A stretch of 64,000 nt of DNA from positions 1 through 64,000 of the forward strand of contig NZ_JAIQDE010000018.1 of NCBI RefSeq assembly GCF_020037015.1, in the 5' to 3' direction. The notes under the pieces are model-generated. The model was not told where the DNA came from. It saw only the letters and a list, made by a program, of their open reading frames with translations, and did not search any database. Of this stretch, positions 32,370 to 41,542 are shown piece after piece. A program made the translations under genes and the position numbers. The first letter of the stretch is position 1. Each line of letters begins with the position of its first letter. This stretch comes from Corallococcus sp. AS-1-6. Lineage in GTDB: Bacteria; Myxococcota; Myxococcia; Myxococcales; Myxococcaceae.

Positions 32370-34130
32370 CTACGTGGCGGCGCCGCCGGGCGGGTGACGG
32401 GGGAGGCTGACGAGGAAGGTGGTCCCCCGGCCGCGCCCCTCGCTGCGCGCCTCGATGGTGCCGCCGTGGGCCTCCACGATGGCACGGCAGATGTAGAGCC
32501 CCAGCCCCAACCCCCGGATGCTCCGGGCCTCCACCGCGCGCGAGTAGGGCGCGAACACCTCCTGGAGCTCCTGGGGCTGCAGCCCGATGCCCTGGTCCAC
32601 GACGCGCAAGTCCACCGTGTCCGCGGTCTGGCTCAACGCCACCGTCACCGTCCCGCCCTCCGGGCTGTACTTGATGCCGTTGCCCACCAGGTTGGTGAGC
32701 ACCTGCCCGACGCGGTCCGGATCAATCTCCGCCCCCAGGTGCTCCGGCCCCTCGTACACGAGCACATGGCCGGCCGCCCCCTCCTGCTGTTCCTCCAGGA
32801 CGTCGCGCACCACCTTCGCCACGTCGCTGGGCTGCCGGAACAGGGTGAAGTGGCCTGTCTGCAGCCGGGACACGTCCAGCAGGTCCGACACCAGCCGCTC
32901 GATGCCCGCCGTCTGCCGGCCCAGCCGCGCGAGCATCCGCTCCCGGGCCTCCGGCGTCTGCCGCGAGGGGGAGCCCAGCAGTTGGGTGGCCAGCGTGAGC
33001 GGCGTGATGAGGTTCTTCAGGTCATGGGCGACGGCGGAGATGAACCGCTCCCGCCGCTCGCGCTCCGACTTCAGCTCCGCCGCCATGTGGTTGAAGGCGT
33101 GGGTGAGCTCGTCCAGCTCGTCCCCGGTGCCCAGGCGCGACGGCGGGATGGGCGTCCATTCCCCCCGCCCAAGGGCCCGGGCGTGCTCCACCAGCCGGGA
33201 TGCCCGCCCGCTGAGGTAGGCGGCCAGCGTGTACGCCCCCGCGAGCACCAGCAGCGCGATGGCGGTGAAGGCCGCGAGCTGGAGCCGGCGCACGCCGGCC
33301 AGCTCCTCGAAGGCCTCCTGCGTGCCCCACGTGACGCCGACGAGCCAGCCCTGCCGTGGGGTGGGGACGAGCGCGGCGATCCGCGAGTCCTTCAGGAAGA
33401 TGCCCTGGAAGTCCGTCGTGAGGACCGGCGTCCCGGCGGAGAGGGCCTCCTGGATGCGCGGCATGCCGGAGAGGTCCCGCTCCGGCCAGGAGGACTCCAG
33501 GCGCCCCGTGTGGAGGACGAGCCGGCCGAGCGAGTCCGTGACGAACAGGGCCTGACCGGGGCGCAGCTCGATGTCGAGCATCCGCTGGGAGACCCGGTCC
33601 AGGCGCAGGCTGACGGTGACCACGCCCACCAGCTTGCGGGTCGCGTCGAGGATGGGCGCGGCGGCGATCACCGTGGGCTGCTTCGTGCGCCGGCCGACGA
33701 TGAGCGGGGAGACGCCTGCCTCCTTGGTCTGGAGGACGTGCTGGAAGTAGGGGCGGTCCAGGATGCCCTCCGCTGTCTCCGGCCAGGGCATGGCGGAGGT
33801 GATGGGCTGGCCGGAGACGTCGAACACGGCCACGTTGAGCAGGTCCTCGCGCAGGCGCACCAGGTCCGCCAGGGAGCGCCGGAACTCGCCCGCGCGCAGG
33901 TCCTGCCCTGCCGCCCCCACGGCGAGCGTCTCCGCCAGGCGCATGGCGTCACCCAGCGACGCGTCGATGAGCAGCCCGGCCATGGTCGCCGTCTGCCCCA
34001 TGCTGTTGAGCAGTGAGGCCCGGCGCATCTCATACCCTTCCTCGATGCCCAACAGCAGCAGTCCCAGCAGCGGCACCAGGACCAGACAGACACCCAACGT
34101 CAGTTTGGCGCGCAGGCGGATGCGGAGCAT
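32370..34130 (-). CDS. Membrane sensor histidine kinase with extracytoplasmic dCache domain
   Basis: A 586-residue kinase. Helix 1 (about 9-28), a long periplasmic sensor (about 40-285, dCache-like with FDVSGQPIT and RTKQPTVIAAAPILD), helix 2 (287-306), HAMP, then HisKA with AVAHDLKNL (H369) and HATPase with GNGIKYSPEGG, DQGIGL and GLGLGLYICRAIVEAHGG. All catalytic boxes are intact. No response regulator gene is adjacent, so it is an orphan kinase, common in myxobacteria. Convergent with the RND operon. Confidence 0.92.
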   Translation of the reverse strand: MLRIRLRAKLTLGVCLVLVPLLGLLLLGIEEGYEMRRASLLNSMGQTATMAGLLIDASLGDAMRLAETLAVGAAGQDLRAGEFRRSLADLVRLREDLLNVAVFDVSGQPITSAMPWPETAEGILDRPYFQHVLQTKEAGVSPLIVGRRTKQPTVIAAAPILDATRKLVGVVTVSLRLDRVSQRMLDIELRPGQALFVTDSLGRLVLHTGRLESSWPERDLSGMPRIQEALSAGTPVLTTDFQGIFLKDSRIAALVPTPRQGWLVGVTWGTQEAFEELAGVRRLQLAAFTAIALLVLAGAYTLAAYLSGRASRLVEHARALGRGEWTPIPPSRLGTGDELDELTHAFNHMAAELKSERERRERFISAVAHDLKNLITPLTLATQLLGSPSRQTPEARERMLARLGRQTAGIERLVSDLLDVSRLQTGHFTLFRQPSDVAKVVRDVLEEQQEGAAGHVLVYEGPEHLGAEIDPDRVGQVLTNLVGNGIKYSPEGGTVTVALSQTADTVDLRVVDQGIGLQPQELQEVFAPYSRAVEARSIRGLGLGLYICRAIVEAHGGTIEARSEGRGRGTTFLVSLPRHPPGGAAT

Positions 34131-34175
34131 CCATTGCAGGTACCCACCGGCCGTGGTCCCGCCAACCGCCCGGCG

Positions 34176-35201
34176 TCAGGGGAGGGCCGCCGGGGAGGCG
34201 AGCCCCAGCCAGAGCTGCCAGCCCATGAAGGCCAGGTACAGCACGAACAGCAGCAGGCCCTCGGGCCGGGTGATGGTCCAGTCGAAGGTGATGGACAGCG
34301 GGAAGAGCAGCAGGGTGAAGCCCAGCACCGCCAGCAGGATGACGGTCCCGCCCGGCGGCAGCGGCACGGTGCGGATGAGCGCCGCGGTGCCCAGGATGAA
34401 GAGCAGGTTGAAGATGTTGGAGCCCACGATGTTGCCCAGGGCCATGTCCGACTGGCCGCGGCGCACGGCCATGAGGCTGGTGACGAGCTCCGGCAGCGTG
34501 GTGGCCACGGACACGACGGTGAGCCCCACCAGTTGCTGGGACAGGCCCAGCGACAGGGCCGCCCCCACCGCGCCCTCCTCGCCCAGGTTGCCCCCGAAAC
34601 CCAACAGCGCCAGCCCGCCCAGCACCATCACCGTCGCCAGCGGCCAGGACATCAAGGGTTCGCGCCGCGCCGCCTCCGAGACCTCCTCCGCGAGCGGCGC
34701 CCCCACGCGCACGGGCTGCCTCGCCGCGCGCAGCAGCATCCCGACGAAGCCCGCGAAGCCGCACAGCAGCACCGCTCCATCCATGCGCGTCAGCCCCAGC
34801 GGACCCTTCTGGCCCAGGGCGCCTGGCAGCCAGCACAGCGCCAGCAGCAGGCACACGGTGCCCAGGAGCACGGGCAGCTCTCGCCGCAGGAGCGACGATT
34901 GCACCTTCACCGGGCGCACCATCGCGGACAGGCCCAGCACCAGCCCGACGTTGGTGAGCGACGAGCCCGTCATGTTGCCGAACGTCAGGGCCGTTGCCCC
35001 GCTGGACGCCGCGGCCACGTTGAGCGCCAGCTCCGGCGCGGACGTGCCGAAGGCCACCAGCGTGAGCCCGACGGTGAGGGGAGGAACGCCGTGGCGCTCG
35101 GCGAGCGCCACCGCCCCCCTGACGAGCAGGTCTCCTCCCAGCAGCAGCAGCACCACGCCCGCGGCGAAGAGGCCCAGCGATTCGGTGATTCCCGGGGTCA
35201 T
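34176..35201 (-). CDS. Sodium/calcium exchanger family membrane protein (YrbG-like)
   Basis: A 341-residue antiporter with two inverted repeats. Each half carries an alpha-motif: GTSAPELALN and GNMTGSSLTNVG in the first, TLPELVTS and GNIVGSNIFNLL in the second. About ten hydrophobic helices. It is expected to exchange Na+ or K+ for Ca2+ or another cation. ATG 35201 is preferred for its GAGGGGG site over ATG 35213; a much longer open frame upstream is antisense shadow. Confidence 0.9.
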   Translation of the reverse strand: MTPGITESLGLFAAGVVLLLLGGDLLVRGAVALAERHGVPPLTVGLTLVAFGTSAPELALNVAAASSGATALTFGNMTGSSLTNVGLVLGLSAMVRPVKVQSSLLRRELPVLLGTVCLLLALCWLPGALGQKGPLGLTRMDGAVLLCGFAGFVGMLLRAARQPVRVGAPLAEEVSEAARREPLMSWPLATVMVLGGLALLGFGGNLGEEGAVGAALSLGLSQQLVGLTVVSVATTLPELVTSLMAVRRGQSDMALGNIVGSNIFNLLFILGTAALIRTVPLPPGGTVILLAVLGFTLLLFPLSITFDWTITRPEGLLLFVLYLAFMGWQLWLGLASPAALP

Positions 35202-35327
35202 CGCCCCCCTCATAGTCCAACCGGCGTCCGGCGCGGAGCGCATCCGTGTCCGCCGGGCTGGCCGCCGGGGGGCGCTCCCGCCCCGGGGCGCGTCCTCCGG
35301 GGATGTCCATCTTCCCATCGGACGACC

Positions 35328-37154
35328 ATGGCCCTGCGCATCGAGGACTACGCACTGATAGGTGACACCCAGGCCGTGGGGCTGGTGGGGCGGGACGGGT
35401 CGCTGGACTGGCTGTGCCTTCCGCGCTTCGACTCGGGGGCGTGCTTCGCGGCGCTCCTGGGGACGCCGGAGCACGGGCGCTGGTTGATCGCTCCCGTGAA
35501 TGGGGACGCCGTCCAGTCGCGCCGCCGCTACCGCGAGGGGACGCTCGTCCTGGAGACGACGTTCACCACGCCCGAGGGAACCGTGCGCCTCGTCGACTGC
35601 ATGCCGCCGCGCGGGCGCACGCCGGACGTCGTCCGCCTGGTGGAGGGCGTGGAGGGGCGGGTGCCCATGCGCATGGAGCTCGTCCTGCGCTTCGACTCCG
35701 GCTCCGTGGTGCCCTGGGTCCGCAAGCGGCCGGGCGGAGGGCTGCTGGCGGTGGCGGGGCCCGACGCGGTGACGCTCGACACGCCCGTGGCGACGCGCGG
35801 CGAGGGGCTCACCACCGTGGCGGACTTCACCGTGGCGAAGGGGGAGCGCGTCCCCTTCGTGCTGACCTGGTTCCCGTCGCACGAGGAGCCGCCGCCGAGG
35901 CTCGACGCGGCCCGGGAGGTGGAGGACACCACCGCGTGGTGGCGCGAGTGGTCCGCCCGCTGCACCTATCAGGGGGAGTGGCGGGACGCGGTGCTGTCGT
36001 CGCTCATGGTGCTCAAGGCGCTGACGTACGCGCCCACGGGCGGCATCGTCGCGGCGGCGACGACGTCCCTGCCCGAGTGGCCCGGCGGGGTGCGCAACTG
36101 GGACTACCGCTACTGCTGGCTGCGGGACGCGACGTTCACGCTCCAGGCGCTGCTGCACGCCGGCTACCGGGAAGAGGCCGCGGCCTGGAGGGACTGGCTG
36201 CTGCGCTCCGTGGCGGGCGACCCGTCGAAGCTGCAGATCATGTACGGCGTCGCCGGAGAGCGGCGGCTGACGGAGGCCGAGGCGCCCTGGCTGCCGGGCT
36301 ACGAGGGCTCCGCTCCCGTGCGCCTGGGCAACGCCGCCGTCCACCAGTTGCAGTTGGACGTCCCCGGCGAGGTGATGGACGCCCTCCACCAGACGCGGCG
36401 GGGCGGCCTGGCGCCGGAGGATGTCGCGTGGTCGATGCAGAGGGCGCTGCTGCGGTTCCTGGAGGGCAACTGGGAGCGCCCCGACGAGGGGCTCTGGGAG
36501 GTGCGTGGCCCCCGTCAGCACTTCACCTTCTCCAAGGTCATGGCGTGGGTGGCCTTCGACCGGGCGCTCAAGGGAGTGGCGTCCTTCGGCCTGGACGGAC
36601 CGGTGGCGCGGTGGCGGCACCTGTGTGATCGCATCCACGCGGAGGTCTGCGCCCGGGCCTGGGATGGCCACCGGCGCGCCTTCACCCAGGCGTACGGCTC
36701 GCGGAAGCTGGACGCGAGCCTGCTGCTGATGCCGCAGGTGGGCTTCCTGCCGGTGACGGATCCGCGCATGCGCGACACCGTGGCGGCCATCGAGCGCGAC
36801 CTGCTGCGCGACGGCTTCGTGCGGCGCTACGCGACGGACTCCGAGGACAGCGGGGACGGGCTGCCCGGGGGCGAGGGGGCCTTCCTGGCGTGCTCGTTCT
36901 GGCTGGCGGACTGCTACGTGCTCATGGGCCGCGAAGCGGACGCGCGCGCCCTGTTCGAGCGGTTGCTCGCGGTGCGCAACGACGTGGGGCTCCTGTCCGA
37001 GGAGTATGATCCGGTGGGCCGGCGGCTGCTCGGCAACGTCCCCCAGGCCTTCTCCCACGTGGGGCTCATCAACACGGCGCTGAACCTCACGCCCGGCCAG
37101 CCCACCCCCGCGCTCGAGCGCCCCAGCGAGCCCACGGGGCCGTCCTGCCGGTGA
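35328..37154 (+). CDS. Glycoside hydrolase family 15 (glucoamylase/trehalase-like)
   Basis: A 608-residue cytoplasmic enzyme. An N-terminal beta-sandwich (GDTQAVGLVGRDGSLDWLC, PRFDSG) precedes an (alpha/alpha)6 barrel with VRNWDYRYCWLRDATFTL, typical of GH15 glucoamylases and of the actinobacterial GH15 trehalases. No signal peptide, so an intracellular maltodextrin or trehalose substrate is more likely than starch. ATG 35328 begins the homology; earlier in-frame codons are antisense to the exchanger. Ribosome site is weak. Confidence 0.92.
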   Translation: MALRIEDYALIGDTQAVGLVGRDGSLDWLCLPRFDSGACFAALLGTPEHGRWLIAPVNGDAVQSRRRYREGTLVLETTFTTPEGTVRLVDCMPPRGRTPDVVRLVEGVEGRVPMRMELVLRFDSGSVVPWVRKRPGGGLLAVAGPDAVTLDTPVATRGEGLTTVADFTVAKGERVPFVLTWFPSHEEPPPRLDAAREVEDTTAWWREWSARCTYQGEWRDAVLSSLMVLKALTYAPTGGIVAAATTSLPEWPGGVRNWDYRYCWLRDATFTLQALLHAGYREEAAAWRDWLLRSVAGDPSKLQIMYGVAGERRLTEAEAPWLPGYEGSAPVRLGNAAVHQLQLDVPGEVMDALHQTRRGGLAPEDVAWSMQRALLRFLEGNWERPDEGLWEVRGPRQHFTFSKVMAWVAFDRALKGVASFGLDGPVARWRHLCDRIHAEVCARAWDGHRRAFTQAYGSRKLDASLLLMPQVGFLPVTDPRMRDTVAAIERDLLRDGFVRRYATDSEDSGDGLPGGEGAFLACSFWLADCYVLMGREADARALFERLLAVRNDVGLLSEEYDPVGRRLLGNVPQAFSHVGLINTALNLTPGQPTPALERPSEPTGPSCR

Positions 37155-37249
37155 CGGGGAGTCGCAGCGGTGGCCCGCCCGCCCGCGCGCCCCTGGCGCC
37201 GGTGGACGATGCAGGCGCGCTGGCACATGCGCAGCCTCTTCGGAACCAC

Positions 37250-37266
37250 GGCCCCGTCCCGGGGCC
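37250..37266 (+). promoter_or_regulatory. GC-rich hairpin upstream of DUF2267 gene
   Basis: GGCCCCG-TCC-CGGGGCC forms a 7-base stem 22 bases before the ATG at 37289. No T-run follows, so a leader structure is as likely as a terminator for the GH15 gene. Confidence 0.3.
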
Positions 37267-37288
37267 CTGAACCTTCGGAGACGCTGCC

Positions 37289-37747
37289 ATGGCCTCGACT
37301 GTTCCTCCCGACACCCACGCCGTGCCCGTCAAGGAGCGCGACGAGTCGCTCGAGCTCCAGCCGTTCCTGGACGAGATCCAGGGCGACGCCGTCATGCACA
37401 CCCAGGGCCTGGAGGCCCGGGAGGCGGCGAGCGCGGTGTTCTGCTCGCTCGCCCGGCGGCTGTCGGACGGGGAGGACGTGAAGCTCTACCGCGCGCTGCC
37501 CGGAGGCATCGGCGCCATCCTGGGGGCCTGCTCGGTGCACCGGGGTCCGTCGCGCGCCAAGCGGATCGGCCGCGACGAGTTCATCACCGACGTGGCGGAC
37601 CACCTGAACATCAAGCCGGACCAGGCCTTCCGCGTCGTCACCGCGGTGTTCACCGCCGTGCGCGACCGCATCCCGGAAGAGGAGGTCGCCGCCGTGGCGT
37701 CGCAGTTGCCCGCGGACCTGGGCGACCTGTTCAGAAGGCCCGTCTGA
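37289..37747 (+). CDS. DUF2267 domain protein (second copy)
   Basis: A 152-residue soluble helical protein sharing plan and motifs with the gene at 12302: LEAREAASAVFCSLARRLSDGE in the first half, GRDEFITDVADHLNIKPDQAF and ELY-to-end motif QLPADLGDLFRRPV in the second. No catalytic residues recognised. ATG has GGAG 8 bases upstream. The next gene is the Sit-like toxin, 76 bases downstream, but a functional tie is not shown. Confidence 0.75.
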   Translation: MASTVPPDTHAVPVKERDESLELQPFLDEIQGDAVMHTQGLEAREAASAVFCSLARRLSDGEDVKLYRALPGGIGAILGACSVHRGPSRAKRIGRDEFITDVADHLNIKPDQAFRVVTAVFTAVRDRIPEEEVAAVASQLPADLGDLFRRPV

Positions 37748-37823
37748 CCGTCGGGCAGGTTCCAGGAGCGCACTCCTCCGCGGAGGTTAACTTTCACCGC
37801 CCCCCGTGCTGACATGCGGCGCG

Positions 37824-38462
37824 ATGCCAGCCTCGCAATCCTTCTTGCGCACCGGGTGCTCGGTCGCGGTCGCCGCACTGGTCGGGTGCGGCTCCGCTAC
37901 CGTCAGCGGGGGAGGTAGCCCGGCACGGGCAAAGTGGGTCAGCCCCATCGTCAGCACTCCGGACGGCGGGCAACTCCGCACGACCATCTACTACGGGCCC
38001 TGGCAGTGCAGCGCCGAGTTCCTCTCCCGCTGCGAGTCGAAGTGCGCGGCGCAGGGCCACGCCCTCATGGGCTGCATGTGGCTGGCCGACATCAAGGGCG
38101 ACTGGCAGGGGCGATACCTCTTCATGCCCGCGGAGGCCGGTGGCCGCCTCGCCATCACTCACTGCTGTTGTGACTATCGTGCCGCGTCCAATCTCAAGCA
38201 GTTGCGCACGCACTGGAACAAGGCGCGTCCTGGCTTCCGCGAGGACTGGGCACAGGAGTTCGGCGCGTGGCCGGCAGGCAAGGACCCCTGGCCGGGCCAC
38301 CACATCTTCGACCTCGCGCACGGAGGCCCGGCCACCGCGCCCGGTAACATCCTCCCCACGCCTCCAGACGTGCACGACCTTTTCAACAAGGAGTATCCCG
38401 CCTGTTATGCGCCTGGCGGCAAGTGGCTTACCCCCGGCTCCGCGCGGCCCTATGTGGACTGA
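37824..38462 (+). CDS. Sit-like lipoprotein nuclease toxin (GHH type)
   Basis: A 212-residue lipoprotein: signal with lipobox LVGC (C22 from ATG 37824), a Cys-rich middle (CSAEFLSRCESKCAAQGH, HCCCDY), then a C-terminal toxin with PWPGHHIFDLAHGG (H159, H160) and GNILPTPPDVHDLFNKEYP. The pattern of paired His, Asn and His fits an HNH/Endonuclease VII-like DNase, as in the SitA6-type polymorphic toxins of myxobacteria passed between cells by outer-membrane exchange. GTG 37806 is an alternative start. The SMI1-type gene 10 bases downstream is the expected antidote. Family label is from memory of annotated homologues. Confidence 0.65.
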   Translation: MPASQSFLRTGCSVAVAALVGCGSATVSGGGSPARAKWVSPIVSTPDGGQLRTTIYYGPWQCSAEFLSRCESKCAAQGHALMGCMWLADIKGDWQGRYLFMPAEAGGRLAITHCCCDYRAASNLKQLRTHWNKARPGFREDWAQEFGAWPAGKDPWPGHHIFDLAHGGPATAPGNILPTPPDVHDLFNKEYPACYAPGGKWLTPGSARPYVD

Positions 38463-38472
38463 GGACGGCACC

Positions 38473-38952
38473 ATGACGACGCTCATGCGGCGCCTTCTGG
38501 CTGAAGTCTCCGCTAGCCACTTCCCCAACCCTCCGGCCACAGATGCGCAGGTTGAGGCCTTCGAGGCACGTGTAGGCTGGCCACTGGACGATGACCTGCG
38601 CGCCTTCTATCTGCACTGCGACGGCGCCACGCTCTTTGCTCCGCGAGAGAAGGCGCCCAACTACCGCATTCTCCCGCTCGATGAGATTGAGCGCGCCCGC
38701 GTCAAGATGAGGCACGAGGACACGGACACCTATGGTCCCGCCTCCTGGTACACCCTGCTCTATCTCCAGGACGGCGACTACATTCTCGCGGACGTCTCGC
38801 GGCAGGTGGACGGGCGATACCCGCTGCTCGATGCCTTTCACGAGACGTTCCCGGATCCGGCGGAGACCCGGCAGATTGCCGCGTCGTTCAGCGAGTTCCT
38901 GGAGAGGGCGCTCGCCAGTGGCGATGACTTCTTCTGGCTGGACGCGGACTGA
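38473..38952 (+). CDS. SMI1/KNR4-family immunity protein
   Basis: A 159-residue acidic protein with the SMI1/KNR4 pattern: TDAQVEAFEARVGWPLDDDLRAFYLHCDGA near the N terminus, LPLDEIERA in the middle, and a terminal FSEFLERALASGDDFFWLD. This superfamily is the most common immunity class for bacterial polymorphic toxins. It lies directly after the GHH toxin and is probably co-translated with it; it should bind and block the nuclease. Confidence 0.8.
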   Translation: MTTLMRRLLAEVSASHFPNPPATDAQVEAFEARVGWPLDDDLRAFYLHCDGATLFAPREKAPNYRILPLDEIERARVKMRHEDTDTYGPASWYTLLYLQDGDYILADVSRQVDGRYPLLDAFHETFPDPAETRQIAASFSEFLERALASGDDFFWLDAD

Positions 38953-38970
38953 CCCCCGTATCGCACGAGC

Positions 38971-40494
38971 TCAGCCGCGGGCCGACCCCGGGAGCAGCGC
39001 CTGTCCCGGGGCGGCGCTTCCGGAACGCTTGAACTCCATGGCTTCGTCGTCCACGCGGCCGTAGCGCATCATCACCAGGTCGCGCACGTAGTTCTGGTAC
39101 AGGCGCCACGGGGCGCGCGTGCCCTGGCGGGGCAGGGCGTCCAGCGCGCGCTGCACGTAGCCGGAGCTGAAGTCGAGCACCGGCTCCGGCGTCATCGCAG
39201 GCCCCGTCACGCGGGGCACGCATTGCGTGTAGCCATGCTGCTTCATGTGGTTGAGCAGGCGGCAGGTGTACTCGGCCACCAGGTCGCACTTCAGGGTCCA
39301 CGACGCGTTGGTGTACCCGAAGGCCGCGACCAGGTTCGGCACGTCGCTGAACATCATCCCCTTGTACGCGAGCGTCCGTGACACCTGGACGGGCTCGCCG
39401 TCCACGGTCAGCGCCAGGCCGCTGAGGATCTTCACGTTCAGCCCCGTGGCCGTGACGATGAGGTCCGCGTCCAGGTGCGCGCCCGAGCGCAGCTCGAGGC
39501 CCGTCTCGGTGAAGGACTCGATGTGGTCCGTCACCACGGAGGCGCGCCCCTCGCGGATGGCGCGGAAGAGGTCGCCGTCCGGGGCGACGCACAGCCGCTC
39601 GTCCCACGGGTTGTAGCGGGGCGCGAAGTGCGTATCCACGTCGTACGCCTTGCCGAGCGCGCGCCGGACTCCCAGGCGAAGGAGCCACTTGAACAGCCGC
39701 GGCCGGCTGCGCGCGAGGCGATAGAGCAACATGCCGCGCACGACGTTCTTCCAGCGCGCGACCGCGTAGGCCGCGCGCCGGGGGAGCACGGCCCTCAGCG
39801 CCCGGGCGACGCCGTCCTCGGCCGGCTGGTCCGCGATGTACGTGGGCGAGCGCTGCAACATGGTGACGTGCGCGGCGCGCCCGGCCATCGCGGGGACCAG
39901 CGTCACCGCCGTCGCGCCACTGCCGATGACGACCACGCGCTTGCCGCCGTAGTCCAGGTCCTCCGGCCAGTGCTGCGGGTGCACGACGCGGCCCTGGAAG
40001 CGCTCGGTGCCGGGCCACGAGGGCGTGTAGCCGCTCGCGTAGTCGTAGTAGCCGGTGCAGGCGTAGAGGAAGCCGCACGTCATGCGGACGGGCGCGCGCT
40101 CGGGACCCACCTCCACGTCCACGGTCCAGCGCGCGTCCACGGAGGACCACTCCGCGCGCGTGACGCGGTGGTGGTAGCGGATCCGCTGGTCGATGCCGTA
40201 CTCCGCCGCGGTCTCCTCGATGTACGCCTTGATGGACGGCCCATCCGCGATGGCCTTGCCCCCCAGCCACGGCCGGAACCGGTAGCCCAGCGTGTACATG
40301 TCCGAGTCCGAGCGGATGCCCGGGTAGCGGAACAAATCCCACGTGCCGCCCATGGACCCGCGCCCCTCCAGGATGGCGTAGCTCAGGGTGGGGCAGCGCG
40401 TCTGCAGGTGGTACGCGGCGCCGATGCCCGACAGGCCCGCGCCGATGATCAACACGTCGACGTGCGAGGACGGCTCGGCGGAGGACAGGGGCAT
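38971..40494 (-). CDS. Baeyer-Villiger-type flavin monooxygenase
   Basis: A 507-residue FAD/NADPH enzyme. FAD Rossmann motif VLIIGAGLSGIGAA (14-27), NADPH Rossmann motif VVVIGSGATAV (187-197), and the Baeyer-Villiger fingerprint FQGRVVHPQHWP (166-177, F-x-G-x3-H-x3-W) are all present. It would insert oxygen next to a ketone, giving an ester or lactone; the substrate is unknown. ATG 40494 with GAGGAG upstream decides the start; longer in-frame sequence is antisense to the hydrolase. Divergent from the alpha/beta hydrolase, a natural partner for hydrolysing the ester product. Confidence 0.92.
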   Translation of the reverse strand: MPLSSAEPSSHVDVLIIGAGLSGIGAAYHLQTRCPTLSYAILEGRGSMGGTWDLFRYPGIRSDSDMYTLGYRFRPWLGGKAIADGPSIKAYIEETAAEYGIDQRIRYHHRVTRAEWSSVDARWTVDVEVGPERAPVRMTCGFLYACTGYYDYASGYTPSWPGTERFQGRVVHPQHWPEDLDYGGKRVVVIGSGATAVTLVPAMAGRAAHVTMLQRSPTYIADQPAEDGVARALRAVLPRRAAYAVARWKNVVRGMLLYRLARSRPRLFKWLLRLGVRRALGKAYDVDTHFAPRYNPWDERLCVAPDGDLFRAIREGRASVVTDHIESFTETGLELRSGAHLDADLIVTATGLNVKILSGLALTVDGEPVQVSRTLAYKGMMFSDVPNLVAAFGYTNASWTLKCDLVAEYTCRLLNHMKQHGYTQCVPRVTGPAMTPEPVLDFSSGYVQRALDALPRQGTRAPWRLYQNYVRDLVMMRYGRVDDEAMEFKRSGSAAPGQALLPGSARG

Positions 40495-40665
40495 CACGTG
40501 ACTCCTCTGGGTCCAGAAAGGTACCCAGCCTATGCGCCTGTTGCACGGAGGTCGCAGGGGAGATGGGGGCCAGCACCCGCGCCGGTCCCCACGAGGCACG
40601 TCCTTGCCCGGTACGGAGGTACATGCTAGCCGATAGGTTTTCAGGCGAAGCAGCTCCCGAGGGCC

Positions 40666-41535
40666 ATGGCACGCTCGACTCCGCATCGCATCCGCTGCGC
40701 CGATGGCTTCGAGTTGCACGCCACGCTGCACACCCCCGAAGGGCCTGTCCGAGGCGCGGTGCTGGTGCATCCCGCCACGGCCATGCCCGCGAACATGTAT
40801 TTCGCGTTCGCCGCGCGGCTGGCGGACGACGGCTTCGCGGTGGTGACCTACAACTACCGGGGCGTGCACCCCTCGGGCGTGGCGAAGCGGACGCGCGCCG
40901 GGTTCCTCACCTGGGCGGATGAGGACGTGGGCGCGGTGACGGGCTGGGCGGCGGAGCGCTACCCGGGGCTGCCGCTGCTGGCCGTGGGACACAGCTTCGG
41001 CGGCCACGCCATTGGGCTGAGCGCGAGCAGCCAGCGGCTCACCGCGGCGGTGATGGTGGCGACCCAGGCCGGGAGCCTGCGGTTCATCCGGTGCCTGCGG
41101 GAGCGGCTGCTGGTGAGGATGTACCTCAAGCTCATCGGGCCGCTGTGCGCGCGGTTCCTGGGCTACATGCCCTATGCGCGGCTGGGGCTTGGCGAGGACG
41201 TCCCCGCCCGGGCCGCCCTGGAGTGGAGCCGCTGGGCGTCGCTGCCCCGCTTCTACTTCGATGATCCGGGCGTGGACGCCGCGGCCCGCTTCCGGCGGCT
41301 GAGCATGCCGGTGCTGTCCATTGGCCTGGACGACGACGCCTGGGGGCCGCCCGAATCCATCGACCTGGTCTGCGAGCACCTCACCGGCTGCGCCGTGGAG
41401 CGCCGGCAGTTCTCGCCCGCGGACAGCGCCGGCCAGGGCATCTGCCACCTGGGCTTCTTCCGCGAGCACCACTCCGCCACGCTCTGGCCCACGGTGGTGG
41501 AGTGGCTGCGCCGTCACGCCCCCGCGCGCGGCTGA
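40666..41535 (+). CDS. Alpha/beta hydrolase
   Basis: A 289-residue serine hydrolase. The nucleophile elbow is GHSFGG (S110), the oxyanion region is near HPATAM, and the acid lies in the GLDDDAWGPPES segment. No signal peptide. It faces the monooxygenase across a 171-base divergent region, which suggests a shared regulator and a joint ketone-ester breakdown step, though that is inferred. Confidence 0.88.
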   Translation: MARSTPHRIRCADGFELHATLHTPEGPVRGAVLVHPATAMPANMYFAFAARLADDGFAVVTYNYRGVHPSGVAKRTRAGFLTWADEDVGAVTGWAAERYPGLPLLAVGHSFGGHAIGLSASSQRLTAAVMVATQAGSLRFIRCLRERLLVRMYLKLIGPLCARFLGYMPYARLGLGEDVPARAALEWSRWASLPRFYFDDPGVDAAARFRRLSMPVLSIGLDDDAWGPPESIDLVCEHLTGCAVERRQFSPADSAGQGICHLGFFREHHSATLWPTVVEWLRRHAPARG

Positions 41536-41542
41536 GCGCCGC

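Noticed and set aside
28796-32485. A 1229-codon open frame antisense to the RND pump
   Set aside because: Low-complexity His/Arg/Gln/Leu composition, no motifs, and the + strand gene is a clear RND transporter.
34134-35327. Long in-frame N-terminal extension of the GH15 gene
   Set aside because: It is antisense to the exchanger gene, Gln/His/Arg-rich, and GH15 homology begins exactly at ATG 35328.
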